Positions 8,809 through 18,252 of a stretch of DNA of 64,000 bases are shown here, one piece after another (position 1 is the first letter of the stretch; each line of letters starts with the position of its first letter). The position numbers and the translations under genes were made by a program. The DNA is from Arcicella rigui (lineage in GTDB: Bacteria > Bacteroidota > Bacteroidia > Cytophagales > Spirosomataceae). Where the stretch lies: the NCBI RefSeq assembly GCF_034929435.1, contig NZ_JAYFUM010000010.1, forward strand, positions 62,001-126,000, in the 5' to 3' direction. The notes beneath the pieces are model-generated. The model saw nothing but the letters and a program-made list of their open reading frames with translations, did no database searches and was not told the DNA's origin.

Positions 8809-10413
8809 ATGAAAAAGCAGATTTTAAGTCTTTTACTTGCCTGCGGAATTGCAGTGGGTGCAAAGGCACAGTTAGTCACGGGTGCAAATGTTGCCGTAAC
8901 CAATACCGAATCGGGCAAAGTACGTGGCTATATTCATAATGGCGTTTTTACTTACAAAGGAATCCCTTATGCTGAAGCTGAACGCTTCGAAGCTCCGCAC
9001 AAACCAAAGGCTTGGTCGGGTGTGCGTAGTTCATTGGCTTATGGCCCAGTTGCTCCTTTGTTAGACCCTACTACAAGCGTACAAGACGAAAGTGAATTTG
9101 TATTTCACCACGACTGGGGCTATACAAGCGAAGATTGTTTACGCTTAAACGTTTGGTCACCAAATATTACAGATGGCAAAAAACGTCCAGTAATGTTTTG
9201 GATTCATGGTGGAGGTTTTACGGCTGGTTCTTCACAAGAATTACCTTCTTATGATGGCGAAAATTTAGCTAAAAAGGGAGACGTAATTGTCGTTTCAATC
9301 AATCACCGTTTGAATATTTTGGGCTATTTAGACCTTTCTGCTTATGGTGAAAAGTACAAGTACTCGGCAAACCTAAGCGTTTTGGACATGAGAGTAGCTT
9401 TGGAATGGGTAAAAGCAAATATTGAAAACTTTGGCGGCGACCCTAATAATGTTACCATTTTCGGACAATCAGGCGGTGGTGCAAAAGTAAATACTTTGAT
9501 GTCGATGCCTTCTGCAAAAGGTTTATTCCACAAAGCAATTAACCAAAGTGGAGCGTTCAGAAGTAATATGTTGGATAAATCAACGACGCAAGCCATTACT
9601 GCTGAAGTATTAAAAGCCTTAAAACTTCAACCAAACCAAGCAGATAGTTTACAAAAAGTACCTTTTACCGCATTAAGTGCTGCTGGAAAAACAGCCTTGA
9701 AAGTAGTAGCTGATAAATTAAAAGCAGAAGGCAGACCTGTTGGAGGTTTTGGTTTAAGCTGGGGGCCAAGTGTTGATGGTGATTTATTGCCTTATCAATT
9801 ATTTTCGCCAGAAGCATTTGAATTATCGAAAAATATTCCGCTTTTGATTGGTACTGTAAAAAATGAATTCATGGCTTCGTTGTTTGCTGGTTTGAGTAAT
9901 GCCAACGAAACACAAGTAAAAGACTTTATCAAAAAACAATATGGCGATAAAGCTGACGCTTATTTACAAGCCGTGAAAAAAGCGTTTCCAAAAGATACCA
10001 AACCTTCTGATTTAATCGACGTTGATACTCGTTTCCGTCCGGGAGCTGTTTTCCAAGCTAATACAAAAGCATCATTGACTGGTGGAGCTGCACCAGTGTT
10101 TATGTACATGTTCTCGTGGCAATCGCCCGTGTTAGATGGTAAATACAAGGCTATTCACTGCGTAGAAATTCCTTTTGTTTTTGATAATATTGCTCGTTGC
10201 GAAGAAATGACTGGCGGTACAAAAGAAGCTTATGCTTTGGCAGATAAAGTAAGTCAGTCGTGGATTAATTTTGCTCGCTTCGGAAATCCAAGCAATCCAA
10301 AATTACCAAAATGGCAACCATACACAGTTGAAAAAGGAGCAACTATGTTTTTCGACAATACTTGCGAAATCAAGTATCATCACGATGCCGACTTATTAGA
10401 AGTAGTGAAATAG
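8809..10413 (+). CDS. Secreted type-B carboxylesterase 2
   Basis: Second alpha/beta-hydrolase esterase, 534 residues, 43 bases after the first and clearly in the same operon. A signal peptide (MKKQILSLLLACGIAVG, cleaved after AKAQ) is present. The family segments are GIPYAEAERF, SEDCLRLNVWSP, the oxyanion loop FWIHGGGFTAGS, and the nucleophile elbow GQSGGG with Ser221. Note SGGG rather than the SAGS of the first copy. HCVEIPFVFDN near residue 445 holds the likely catalytic His. The two paralogues are diverged, so they probably have different substrates or ester linkages. An inverted-repeat element and a bidirectional terminator follow. Confidence 0.93.
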   Translation: MKKQILSLLLACGIAVGAKAQLVTGANVAVTNTESGKVRGYIHNGVFTYKGIPYAEAERFEAPHKPKAWSGVRSSLAYGPVAPLLDPTTSVQDESEFVFHHDWGYTSEDCLRLNVWSPNITDGKKRPVMFWIHGGGFTAGSSQELPSYDGENLAKKGDVIVVSINHRLNILGYLDLSAYGEKYKYSANLSVLDMRVALEWVKANIENFGGDPNNVTIFGQSGGGAKVNTLMSMPSAKGLFHKAINQSGAFRSNMLDKSTTQAITAEVLKALKLQPNQADSLQKVPFTALSAAGKTALKVVADKLKAEGRPVGGFGLSWGPSVDGDLLPYQLFSPEAFELSKNIPLLIGTVKNEFMASLFAGLSNANETQVKDFIKKQYGDKADAYLQAVKKAFPKDTKPSDLIDVDTRFRPGAVFQANTKASLTGGAAPVFMYMFSWQSPVLDGKYKAIHCVEIPFVFDNIARCEEMTGGTKEAYALADKVSQSWINFARFGNPSNPKLPKWQPYTVEKGATMFFDNTCEIKYHHDADLLEVVK

Positions 10414-10506
10414 GCTCTTTAACTTCAGTGCTTTAGGCAATAATCATTAAGTAAAAAATAAAATGTACATTTTTAGCTTATTGCCTACTGCTTACAGCCT
10501 AAAGCC
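10414..10506. repeat. AGCT-word inverted-repeat element, copy E
   Basis: GCTTTAGGCAATAA on the left is matched by TTATTGCCT and CCTAAAGC on the right, split by a short insertion. It lies directly after the second esterase gene. It is the most diverged member of the intergenic repeat family in this window, so membership is less certain. Confidence 0.5.
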
Positions 10507-10534
10507 GAATTTTACCAGAATACTTACATACAAT

Positions 10535-10568
10535 AAAAAAGGCAACGATTGAATTCGTTGCCTTTTTT
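10535..10568. terminator. Bidirectional terminator between esterase operon and rlpA-like gene
   Basis: AAGGCAACGA pairs with TCGTTGCCTT around a 6-base loop. A runs and T runs flank the stem on both sides, so it can terminate the esterase operon on the plus strand and the RlpA-like gene on the minus strand. Confidence 0.88.
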
Positions 10569-10586
10569 GTTAAAAGATTTTCGCTT

Positions 10587-11177
10587 TTATCTATGAGCCT
10601 CAGCATTTAATGGATTCACTGCCGACGAATCTACTCTGATTCTCCCCTCTGCATCTTTCACTACCATCAAATACATTCTTTTCTTATTTAGTAATTCTTC
10701 AATACCATTCGACTTTAAAGTACTGTCAACAGTAGCGATTAATTCTTCTTCTTCCTCCTCATCTAATTTTACAAGTCCATCCCCCAGTGACAAAACTTTG
10801 ATTGAAACTAATGCCGTTCCAGACCGAAGAAGCCCTAAATCTTTGGCTGCCGAGTAAGATACATCTAATACTCTTGAGCGTTTGTGTGGGCCTCTGTCGT
10901 TTACTTTTACGACGGTCGTTGAGCCATTTGCTTTGTTGGTAACTTCTAATAAAGTCCCAAACGGAAAAGTACGATGTGCGGCAGTTCGGCGATTAGCTCG
11001 ATAACGCTGCCCACTTGAAGTACGTCTCCCTTCAAATTTACTGGCATAGTAAGAAATCTTTCCGTGGATTACTTTGGTCGTCGGGTTGGAAGGAGTCGTT
11101 AATGCAGTAATAGAGGCAGTTAAAAGTAGGAAAACCGTTTTTAAAATCATAAGCACAAATTTAGAAATCAATTTCAA
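10587..11177 (-). CDS. RlpA-like double-psi beta-barrel protein
   Basis: This is a protein of 196 residues. A hydrophobic N-terminus ending near residue 28 is a signal peptide; an internal ATG at 11150 (residue 10) gives a tidier signal and is an alternative start. Residues about 35-130 are the double-psi beta-barrel of the RlpA family: GKISYYASKFEGRRTSSG, the AAHRTFPFGT segment, VKVNDRGPH and the RVLDVSYSAAKDLG ending. In other bacteria RlpA cleaves denuded peptidoglycan glycan strands at the septum. There is no SPOR domain here; the C-terminal 60 residues are acidic and unrecognised. The conserved Asp of NDRGP is present. Enzyme activity is plausible but not shown. Confidence 0.87.
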   Translation of the reverse strand: MKLISKFVLMILKTVFLLLTASITALTTPSNPTTKVIHGKISYYASKFEGRRTSSGQRYRANRRTAAHRTFPFGTLLEVTNKANGSTTVVKVNDRGPHKRSRVLDVSYSAAKDLGLLRSGTALVSIKVLSLGDGLVKLDEEEEEELIATVDSTLKSNGIEELLNKKRMYLMVVKDAEGRIRVDSSAVNPLNAEAHR

Positions 11178-11770
11178 AAGACTTTTTGGACAAAGAATTC
11201 AAAAAATTCACTTATCATATCCAATCAATATTTTGGAGAACAGATTTCGTTGAACAATCATCTAATGTTCAGATACGATACCGTGAACATAAACCTTAAA
11301 AAATTGTATTAGATGCAAGACAATCGTTTTAGGCACAAATTAATAATTACTCTTAGCCTGCAAAGTTAAACAATTTTACGGAAAAATTGCTTAAAAGCGT
11401 TGTTAAACCTACTTGAAGAACAAGATAAATTTCATTTTAAGAGCCTGATAAATAAACGAATAAGCAGCTTTTCTACTCTATCACTCAACAAATGGAAAAA
11501 CTAAACTTTTTTTATTTTTCGCAAAAAAACAGGACTGAAATGCTTTTTTTTGTTTAAAAACTTCACTCTTTTTTAAGAAAAAACTGACAGCCTTCATTTT
11601 TTAGTTTTTTAACAAATAAAAGATTCTGGACATTATTTGATAAAAATATTTCAGAATAAGCTTGAAAAAAATCTCTCTAATCTTTCAAAAAGATAGCTTT
11701 TTAGCAATTTTCAGGCTTTTCTTAGTTGTTTTTCGGAAAACAGTAGCGTCAAAAATCGTGCTACCAAACA
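11178..11770. other. Gene-free AT-rich stretch upstream of the rlpA-like gene
   Basis: About 590 bases with no convincing reading frame on either strand. It presumably carries the promoter of the RlpA-like gene at its left end. Long T and A runs occur around 11500-11580. I see no repeat family member, tRNA or clear structured RNA in it. Confidence 0.6.
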
Positions 11771-11774
11771 ACAT

Positions 11775-11806
11775 AAAAGAGGCTTCGCACTTGCAAAGCC
11801 TCTTTT
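11775..11806 (-). terminator. Terminator of acs
   Basis: AAAAGAGGCTT pairs perfectly with AAGCCTCTTTT around a 10-base loop that has a further short stem. It begins 22 bases past the acs stop codon; the U tract on the minus strand is short. Confidence 0.8.
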
Positions 11807-11827
11807 AAATTACATCAACATTAATAT

Positions 11828-13726
11828 TTATAAAGCTCCTGCTTTAATTTCATCTACAACCGTAGGGTCTAATAAAGTAGAAGTATCACCTAAATTTCCA
11901 GTTTCACCTTCGGCTACTTTTCTTAAAATTCTTCTCATAATTTTTCCAGAACGAGTTTTAGGCAAGCCACTCACAAACTGAATTTTATCAGGTTTAGCAA
12001 TTGGCCCGATTACACGAGTAACCGTTGCTAAAATATCTCTGCGAGTAAGGTCTGAGTCATGCCCTGGCGATTTTTCACAAATGACATACGCATAAATGCC
12101 TTGCCCTTTGATGTCGTGAGGATAACCCACAACTGCCGATTCTACTACGCCCAAGTGCATATTGATGGCATTTTCAACCTCGGCAGTACCGATTCTGTGT
12201 CCAGAAACGTTAATTACGTCATCCACACGTCCTGTAATTCTATAATAACCGTCTTCATCACGCATACAACCGTCGCCAGTGAAGTACAAGTTTTTATAAG
12301 TAGAGAAGTAAGTTTGGATACAACGTTCGTGGTCGCCATAAGTAGTACGAATAATACCCGGCCAAGGGAATTTGATACACAAATTACCCGAAACATCATT
12401 TCCTACAATCTCTTCGCCTTTTTCATCTACTAAAATTGGCTGAACGCCCGGCAATGGTAAAGTAGCGTAAGATGGTTTTGTTTTGGTGATTCCTGCAATA
12501 GGTGAAATCAAAATACCACCTGTTTCAGTTTGCCACCAAGTATCTACAATCGGACAGTTTCCTTTTCCGATATTTTCGTTGTACCAATTCCAAGCTTCTT
12601 CGTTGATTGGCTCGCCTACTGAACCTAATACTTTCAATGAGCTTAAATCTTTGCCTTCTACATACTGATTACCAAAGCCCATCAATGAACGAATAGCCGT
12701 TGGTGCAGTATAAAGAATGTCAACTTTGTGTTTTTCAATCACATCCCAGAAACGTCCAGCATCAGGGTAAGTCGGGATTCCTTCAAACATTAATGAAGTA
12801 GCACCATAGCAAAGTGGGCCGTAAACTATATACGAATGACCCGTAATCCAACCTATATCAGCCGTACAGAAATGTACTTGACCGGGCTGGTACTGGAATA
12901 CATTGGCAAAAGTATAAGTAGCATAAACCATGTAGCCACCGCAAGTATGCACTACGCCTTTTGGTTTACCCGTTGAACCAGAAGTATATAAAATAAATAG
13001 CATATCTTCTGCGTCCATTTCTTCGGCTGGACATTCAGAAGAAACTGTTTTTACTTCGTTCTCCCACCAAACATCACGACCTTTCAACATCGAAACTGGT
13101 GTGCGAGTACGAGTAGAAACGATTACTTTTTGAACTGACGGACACTGAATTAAAGCGTCATCAACCGTTGATTTCAAGGCGATTTCTTTGTTACCTCTGA
13201 AAGAGCCATCAGAAGTAATAACGATATTACACTGGGCATCGTTGATACGGTCGGCGATAGATTGTGCCGAAAAACCGCCAAAAACAACCGAGTGAATCGC
13301 TCCGATTCTGGCACAAGCCAATACGGCAATTGCCAATTCAGGAATCATTGGCATATAAATACAGATTCTGTCGCCTTTTTTAGCACCATGTTTTTTCAAC
13401 ACATTCGCAAACTGACAAACTCTTTGATGCAACATCTTGTAGGTCAACGTTACTGATTCTTCATGAGGGTCGTTTGATTCCCAAATGATAGCAGGCTGGT
13501 CGCCACGAGTGGCTAAATGACGGTCGAGAGCATTCTCGGTAATGTTCATTTTTCCTCCCGAAAACCATTTTGTTGAACCCTTAGAAAAATCCCATTCTAA
13601 AGTTTTTTTCCAGGGCTTACGCCATTGAAAGTTCTGTGCAATTTCCGCCCAAAATCCTTCAGGGTCTTCTACTGAGTGCGTATAGGCTGCTTGGTAGTCA
13701 TCAAAAGAGCTTATTTGTAAATTCAT
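11828..13726 (-). CDS. acs: Acetyl-CoA synthetase (AMP-forming)
   Basis: Acs activates acetate to acetyl-CoA through acetyl-AMP. The protein has 632 residues, the family length. Visible motifs are the P-loop-like YTSGSTGKPKGVVH (about 260-275), WWQTETGG, TGDGCMRDEDGYY, GRVDDVINVSGHRIGTAEVE and the C-terminal KTRSGKIMRR. In that last motif Lys595 is the residue acetylated in other bacteria to switch the enzyme off. It lies downstream of a lone receiver gene and a CrbS-type acetate-linked sensor kinase on the same strand. This makes control by that two-component pair likely, though 251 bases separate acs from the receiver gene, so it probably has its own promoter. Confidence 0.98.
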   Translation of the reverse strand: MNLQISSFDDYQAAYTHSVEDPEGFWAEIAQNFQWRKPWKKTLEWDFSKGSTKWFSGGKMNITENALDRHLATRGDQPAIIWESNDPHEESVTLTYKMLHQRVCQFANVLKKHGAKKGDRICIYMPMIPELAIAVLACARIGAIHSVVFGGFSAQSIADRINDAQCNIVITSDGSFRGNKEIALKSTVDDALIQCPSVQKVIVSTRTRTPVSMLKGRDVWWENEVKTVSSECPAEEMDAEDMLFILYTSGSTGKPKGVVHTCGGYMVYATYTFANVFQYQPGQVHFCTADIGWITGHSYIVYGPLCYGATSLMFEGIPTYPDAGRFWDVIEKHKVDILYTAPTAIRSLMGFGNQYVEGKDLSSLKVLGSVGEPINEEAWNWYNENIGKGNCPIVDTWWQTETGGILISPIAGITKTKPSYATLPLPGVQPILVDEKGEEIVGNDVSGNLCIKFPWPGIIRTTYGDHERCIQTYFSTYKNLYFTGDGCMRDEDGYYRITGRVDDVINVSGHRIGTAEVENAINMHLGVVESAVVGYPHDIKGQGIYAYVICEKSPGHDSDLTRRDILATVTRVIGPIAKPDKIQFVSGLPKTRSGKIMRRILRKVAEGETGNLGDTSTLLDPTVVDEIKAGAL

Positions 13727-13977
13727 TGTTGCTTTGAAAATTGAAATTTGTGATGGTTATGAATTGCTTCAGAATTTAATATTTTCTACCGTAAAAGTAC
13801 AAGAGATTTTTCTTATTTGGATGCACATTTCAAGGTTTTAGGCTAATTTAGTATATCTATCTTTACTAAATAAAGTATATTTTTTCATAGATACTTTAAA
13901 TTTTAGCTTTGAAAAGCCTCCAGATTCAGATTTTGGGCTTTTCAGAGATATACATCAAGTAATTTATTTCCGAAATT

Positions 13978-14364
13978 CTATCCAGAAACTAATCCCAAAG
14001 CCAAAGCATTGATTTTGGCAACTAAGGTTCGAGTAGAAAAAGGTTTAGATACATAGAGGTCTGCACCCAAAGCATATCCTTTTTCGATGTCCATTTCTTT
14101 GTTTTTTGCACTCAAAAAAACAATTTTAATATGCTGAAACCTGAAACTTTCTTTTATCATGCGGCATACTTCGTAGCCATCTACTCGTGGCATCATAATA
14201 TCTAAAAGGATAATTGCAGGTACTTCTTTTTCTATGATATCTAAAGCCTCAGAGCCATCTCGGGCAATGAATACTTGGTAGCCTTCTTTTTTCATTAGAA
14301 ATTCTAATGACATTAATATGCTGGGTTCGTCATCAACGATTAATACTTTGATAGCTGTTTTCAT
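13978..14364 (-). CDS. Single-domain response regulator (receiver only)
   Basis: A CheY-like receiver of 128 residues with no output domain. The acidic pocket is Asp11, Asp12, and the phosphoacceptor is Asp55 in LLDIMMP. The switch Ser (FLSAKN) and the conserved Lys of SKPF are present. It lies between the sensor kinase gene (319 bases upstream) and acs (251 bases downstream), all on the minus strand. It is the obvious partner of that kinase. In the CrbS/CrbR systems of proteobacteria the partner has a LuxR-type DNA-binding domain; here that domain is absent. It must therefore act through protein contact, a phosphorelay, or a different DNA-binding partner. Confidence 0.93.
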   Translation of the reverse strand: MKTAIKVLIVDDEPSILMSLEFLMKKEGYQVFIARDGSEALDIIEKEVPAIILLDIMMPRVDGYEVCRMIKESFRFQHIKIVFLSAKNKEMDIEKGYALGADLYVSKPFSTRTLVAKINALALGLVSG

Positions 14365-14427
14365 TTTTCAAGGATGGATAATTTCGAGTTATCATTATTC
14401 AAGTATGAGAGCAAATTAGATTTAAAA

Positions 14428-14565
14428 TTCTTAGCTATCAGCTTTTAGCAATCAGCAGTCAGATTATTACTAATAAAGATTCTTCTTACAAAAATCTTAT
14501 TGACATTCCAAAAACTCAATCAATACTTTTAGCTCAAAGCCGAAATCCGATAACTGATAGCAATT
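14428..14565. repeat. AGCT-word inverted-repeat element, copy B
   Basis: TTAGCTATCAGCTTTTAGC, ATCAGCAGTCAGATTA on the left and AGCTCAAAGCCG plus AACTGATAGC on the right form imperfect terminal inverted repeats. The left end aligns with copy A at 4892. It occupies most of the 319-bp gap between the kinase and receiver genes. Nothing else is visible in that gap. Confidence 0.7.
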
Positions 14566-14683
14566 TTTACTCTCTTAGTATATGGTTTATAAAATGGTTT
14601 CTTGTTTAGTAAAAAAGATAATTCAAGAAAAACTTTATTTTAATAAATTACTGGTAATCAGGTAACTGAAAACAAATCACTCC

Positions 14684-17392
14684 TTAAACTACCGAAATCA
14701 TAAAGGTAAATTTAGAGCCTTTGCCAACTTCGCTTTCAACCCAAATTTCGCCTTGATGCAATGCGATGATTTTCTTTGAAATCGCCAAGCCTAAACCGCT
14801 TCCTTTTGGCTTTTTGATGGTTTGGTCTTCGGCTTGAAAAAATTTATCAAAAATCAATCTTTGAAAATTCTTATCAATTCCTGCTCCATTATCTTGTACA
14901 CTGGTATAAATACAGCCTTCTACATAATGGGTTGCCAAAACGATTTCGCCTTTTTGAGGTTCACAGAATTTGATGGCGTTTGATAATAAATTTACGACTA
15001 CTTGTATTAGTTTATCTCTATCCGCCATAAATCTCGGAGCAAAACGGTCTGGCAAAAACACTACTTTTATTTCTTTTTCTTTGGCTTGTTGGTAAAGTGC
15101 ATCAATCGAATCTTTCACGATTTCTTGCATATCTACTTCTTCTAAAATAAGTTTTTGCTTGCCTGATTCGTATTTTTCTAAGTCTAATACTTGGTTGATT
15201 AATCTACTGAGTCGGTCAGATTCTTTCACGACTGTTCCCAAAAAATACTCTCTTTCCGTTACATCCATGTCTGGATTATCATACACAATTTCAGATAAAG
15301 CTCGAATAGAAGTCAATGGCGTTCTGATTTCGTGGGCAACGGTCGATAAAAAATCGTCTTTGAGTTTATCCGTTTTTTTCAAAATCTCGTTGGCTTCTTT
15401 CAGTTCAGAAGTAGCTTTTTCCAATGCCACTGATTTTCTTTTTAGCTCTTTGTTGGCAGAAAGTAAACTTTGCGATGATTTCAAAATACTGATTACTTCT
15501 TCGGTAGAAATTTTTTCTTCTTTTGATACCGAAGAAATCATAATCCGAGCCGACGCCGAACCGATGATTCCTGCCAATAGTTTTTCTACATAACTTACTA
15601 CTTGCGGGTCGGCTTTTTCTGAATTCAGTTTAATATTATGTTTTTGAGTATATAATCTCAGTACTTTTTCGGCTTTTCTTTCTCCCAAAAAATTACTTAA
15701 TAATAATTGAATGTCATTCAAATAAGCTGTGCCTCGCCAAATGGAAGCACTTTCTACATGATTGGAGTATTCATAAATATCTACAAAAATTACGGCTTGG
15801 CTATGTTCGATAGACGAAGGAGTACTTTTGATAGAAAAATATAAATAACATAAAGTGTTAAACAATAAACTCCAGAACAAACCATGCGAAATACTGTCCA
15901 TACCTTTTAAACCAAACAAAGCAAAAGGTTTTAGGATAGACCAACCAAAAAGCCCATGATCCATAATAGACTGTGGGAAAAAGCCTGCTCCTACAATAGA
16001 AGGCAACATTAAGGTATAAAACCAAAATAATGAACCAACCAATAAACCAATTAAAGCACCTTTTTGTGTTCCACCTTTCCAGAAAATTCCGCCAATAATG
16101 GCTGGCGTAAATTGTGCAACTGCCGAAAACGACACCATCCCGTTTGACACCAGTGAATAATGCCCAGCAATGGTTTTGTAATAGATATACGATAAAAGAA
16201 TAATCAAGACGATAGAAGTACGTCTGATAATCTTTACTAAACCACTGATGTTTCCGCCGAATTTATCTTGAAGCTTACTATTTTTCAAGATAGTTGGTAT
16301 CACTAAGTTATTGGAAATCATTACACTAAGTGCAATAGTTTCAACAATAATCATACTGGTAGCTGCCGAAAACCCACCGATATATGTAAAAAGCGTGAGT
16401 AATTTTTCGTTGAATCTCAACGGTATTGCCAGTACGTATTCGTCAGAATTGACGGTATTGTAGGGAAACAAAATATGTCCACCCATGGCAATTGGAATCA
16501 CAAAAATATTAATGACAATCAGGTACAGAGGAAACAGCCAAATGGCAGTATTGAGGTGTTTTTCGTTTACGTTTTCGACCACCGCCAATTGAAACTGGCG
16601 AGGTAAAAACATAATTGCCATTACCGAAAGTAGCGTATGCCAAAGCCAAGTAGATGATTCAGTAGTTGAATTGAAAATGAATGATTTACTAAGCTCAGGA
16701 ATGTGTGATGCTTTGGAAAAAATGTCTGAAAAACCATTAAAAATATAGTAAGTAACAAAAATACCTACCGTTACAAAAGCCACTAATTTGATAATAGATT
16801 CAACAGCGATAGTCGCCACCATGCCTTCGTGGCGTTCGGTAGAATCAATTTTGCGTGTTCCGAAAATAATAGTGAAAATCGAAAGAGCGATGACAAAGTA
16901 AAATGACAAATCATTCAAGAAAAATTTGTCCAAGTTTTCATTTGGCGACGAACGCATGGCTATCATAAAACTATTAGAAATAGCCTTTATCTGAATAGCG
17001 ATATAAGGTAAAATGCCCAAAATACACATGAGGGTTACTAAAACTCCCAATGTGGCATTTTTCCCGTATCTTGAAGAGATGAAATCTGCAATAGAAGTGA
17101 TTCTTTGAGCTTTGCAAATTCTGATAATTTTCCGAAGTACAATCCACCAAATCGGCATCATAATACTTGGGCCGATGAAGACGGCTAAAAATTCAATTCC
17201 ATTAGTAACTACTCGCCCGACAGAACCGTAGAAAGTCCAAGCGGTACAATAAACTGCCAAAGAAAGGGCGTAGATGTATGGGTTTGTTACTAAACTTTTA
17301 CCTTTTTCCGATTGTTTCTCTGCCCAATATGCTACTCCAAATAAGAATGATAAATAAAGTAGAGAAGCAAGTATCAGTATTGAGCTATTCAT
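14684..17392 (-). CDS. Sodium/solute symporter-STAC-histidine kinase fusion (CbrA/CrbS type)
   Basis: This is a sensor of 902 residues. Residues 1-530 form a multi-pass SLC5-type symporter domain (YCTAWTFYGSVGR, SRYGKNATLG, GGFSAATSMIIVETIALS). A STAC domain follows at about 547-640 (FLGERKAEKVLRLY, then EKLLAGIIGSASARIM), then a coiled coil. The kinase core has the H-box AHEIRTPLT with His687, then NLLSNAIKF, DNGAGID and GSGLGLAISKK. No PAS domain was seen. This order is that of CbrA and CrbS, which couple transport or sensing of nutrients to gene control; CrbS controls acs in Vibrio and Pseudomonas. The ATG at 17392 overlaps the small upstream gene by 8 bases, showing translational coupling. 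Confidence 0.93.
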   Translation of the reverse strand: MNSSILILASLLYLSFLFGVAYWAEKQSEKGKSLVTNPYIYALSLAVYCTAWTFYGSVGRVVTNGIEFLAVFIGPSIMMPIWWIVLRKIIRICKAQRITSIADFISSRYGKNATLGVLVTLMCILGILPYIAIQIKAISNSFMIAMRSSPNENLDKFFLNDLSFYFVIALSIFTIIFGTRKIDSTERHEGMVATIAVESIIKLVAFVTVGIFVTYYIFNGFSDIFSKASHIPELSKSFIFNSTTESSTWLWHTLLSVMAIMFLPRQFQLAVVENVNEKHLNTAIWLFPLYLIVINIFVIPIAMGGHILFPYNTVNSDEYVLAIPLRFNEKLLTLFTYIGGFSAATSMIIVETIALSVMISNNLVIPTILKNSKLQDKFGGNISGLVKIIRRTSIVLIILLSYIYYKTIAGHYSLVSNGMVSFSAVAQFTPAIIGGIFWKGGTQKGALIGLLVGSLFWFYTLMLPSIVGAGFFPQSIMDHGLFGWSILKPFALFGLKGMDSISHGLFWSLLFNTLCYLYFSIKSTPSSIEHSQAVIFVDIYEYSNHVESASIWRGTAYLNDIQLLLSNFLGERKAEKVLRLYTQKHNIKLNSEKADPQVVSYVEKLLAGIIGSASARIMISSVSKEEKISTEEVISILKSSQSLLSANKELKRKSVALEKATSELKEANEILKKTDKLKDDFLSTVAHEIRTPLTSIRALSEIVYDNPDMDVTEREYFLGTVVKESDRLSRLINQVLDLEKYESGKQKLILEEVDMQEIVKDSIDALYQQAKEKEIKVVFLPDRFAPRFMADRDKLIQVVVNLLSNAIKFCEPQKGEIVLATHYVEGCIYTSVQDNGAGIDKNFQRLIFDKFFQAEDQTIKKPKGSGLGLAISKKIIALHQGEIWVESEVGKGSKFTFMISVV

Positions 17393-17600
17393 CTTTTTCT
17401 GCTTGTTGTTCTTCTTTTTTTACACTCCAATATAAAAACCCAATAAAAACTGCCCACACCGTAAACACATAAAAAAACAAAGCTGGTATTCCATTTATGG
17501 TACTATTTTTATTGAAAATAGATAAAATAGGGAAATTGAGGAGTACCATAAAAATAACACTCGAAATTAGGTATTTTATTTCCTTATGATTTTGTTTCAT
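17385..17600 (-). CDS. Small two-helix membrane protein, symporter companion
   Basis: This protein has 71 residues with two predicted membrane helices (residues about 9-28 and 37-58) and a highly charged C-terminal tail rich in Glu and Lys. Its end overlaps the start of the symporter-kinase gene by 8 bases, so the two are co-translated. Short two-helix proteins (DUF485, DUF3311, DUF4212 types) often precede SLC5-family symporters such as the acetate permease ActP. This one has that size and position, but I cannot assign it to one of those families by eye. A role as a small subunit of the sensor is inferred. Confidence 0.8.
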   Translation of the reverse strand: MKQNHKEIKYLISSVIFMVLLNFPILSIFNKNSTINGIPALFFYVFTVWAVFIGFLYWSVKKEEQQAEKDE

Positions 17601-17710
17601 GATAGTGATTCATCTCTGCCCTCAGAGGCAGTAATTCTATCACAATTTACCTGAAAAATTTAATTATTCTCAGAATAGGCAAAAGATACTTGCTAAACAA
17701 TTATAGATTT

Positions 17711-17760
17711 AAAAAAATGTATGCTTGGAGTACCGCAAAAAGCCTAATCACAAGCATACA
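17711..17760 (-). terminator. Terminator of the porin-transporter-DUF6814 unit
   Basis: TGTATGCTTG pairs with CAAGCATACA (10 bp, 23-base loop). On the minus strand it is followed by seven Us. It lies about 215 bases after the DUF6814 stop and before the symporter-kinase unit. The two units are therefore probably separate transcripts. The rest of the 376-bp gap holds no gene that I can see. Confidence 0.75.
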
Positions 17761-17976
17761 TTATCCAACACCAAATCCCTAAAACTTAAACTATAGATTT
17801 AACCCTCACACGAATTATTTGTTTTTGCGTTTGTATTGAAAATTTCCGCCTTTTTCTTTACCCTGTACAGCAACAAATAATTCGTATAAGTAAGTAATCA
17901 TGCAGCATTATAAACTCAAAACTCAGCATCGCTACGGCGAACCGTTCTCAATTCTGCACTCATACTTATAAGTGGC

Positions 17977-18195
17977 TTAGTTGTCGTACTCTCCACTAAG
18001 TGAATACTTACCAAAAATTAGTAATCCTCCCGTAATGATAGGCGTAAGCACTATCATGATAATGATTCCAAATACCAAATCTTCTTGTTTACCTGAGGCG
18101 AATTTTGGAATACCTAATTCGAAGATTCCGAAGTAAGCTGTTGCAAGACCTAAAAGAATCCACACAATGCCTAATATTTTTTTAATTCCGTTCAT
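17977..18195 (-). CDS. DUF6814-like small membrane protein
   Basis: This protein has 72 residues with two hydrophobic helices (residues about 5-25 and 42-62) and a short acidic C-terminus. It begins 57 bases after the MHS transporter gene on the same strand. Small proteins of this type are regularly found beside MHS-family transporters in Bacteroidota. That pattern suggests an accessory subunit or stability factor of the transporter. The family name rests on recall of its start (MNGIKKILGIVWILLG) and context; the function is unknown. Confidence 0.75.
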   Translation of the reverse strand: MNGIKKILGIVWILLGLATAYFGIFELGIPKFASGKQEDLVFGIIIMIVLTPIITGGLLIFGKYSLSGEYDN

Positions 18196-18252
18196 TTCTG
18201 TATATCGTTTAAAATGAGTTCTTTATGAAATTTTCTAAATAATTTTTGAAGA

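Noticed and set aside
13847..13870. TTTAGTA / TACTAAA inverted repeat upstream of acs
   Set aside because: Short arms with a 10-base gap in AT-rich DNA, with no second copy elsewhere. Too weak to call an operator.
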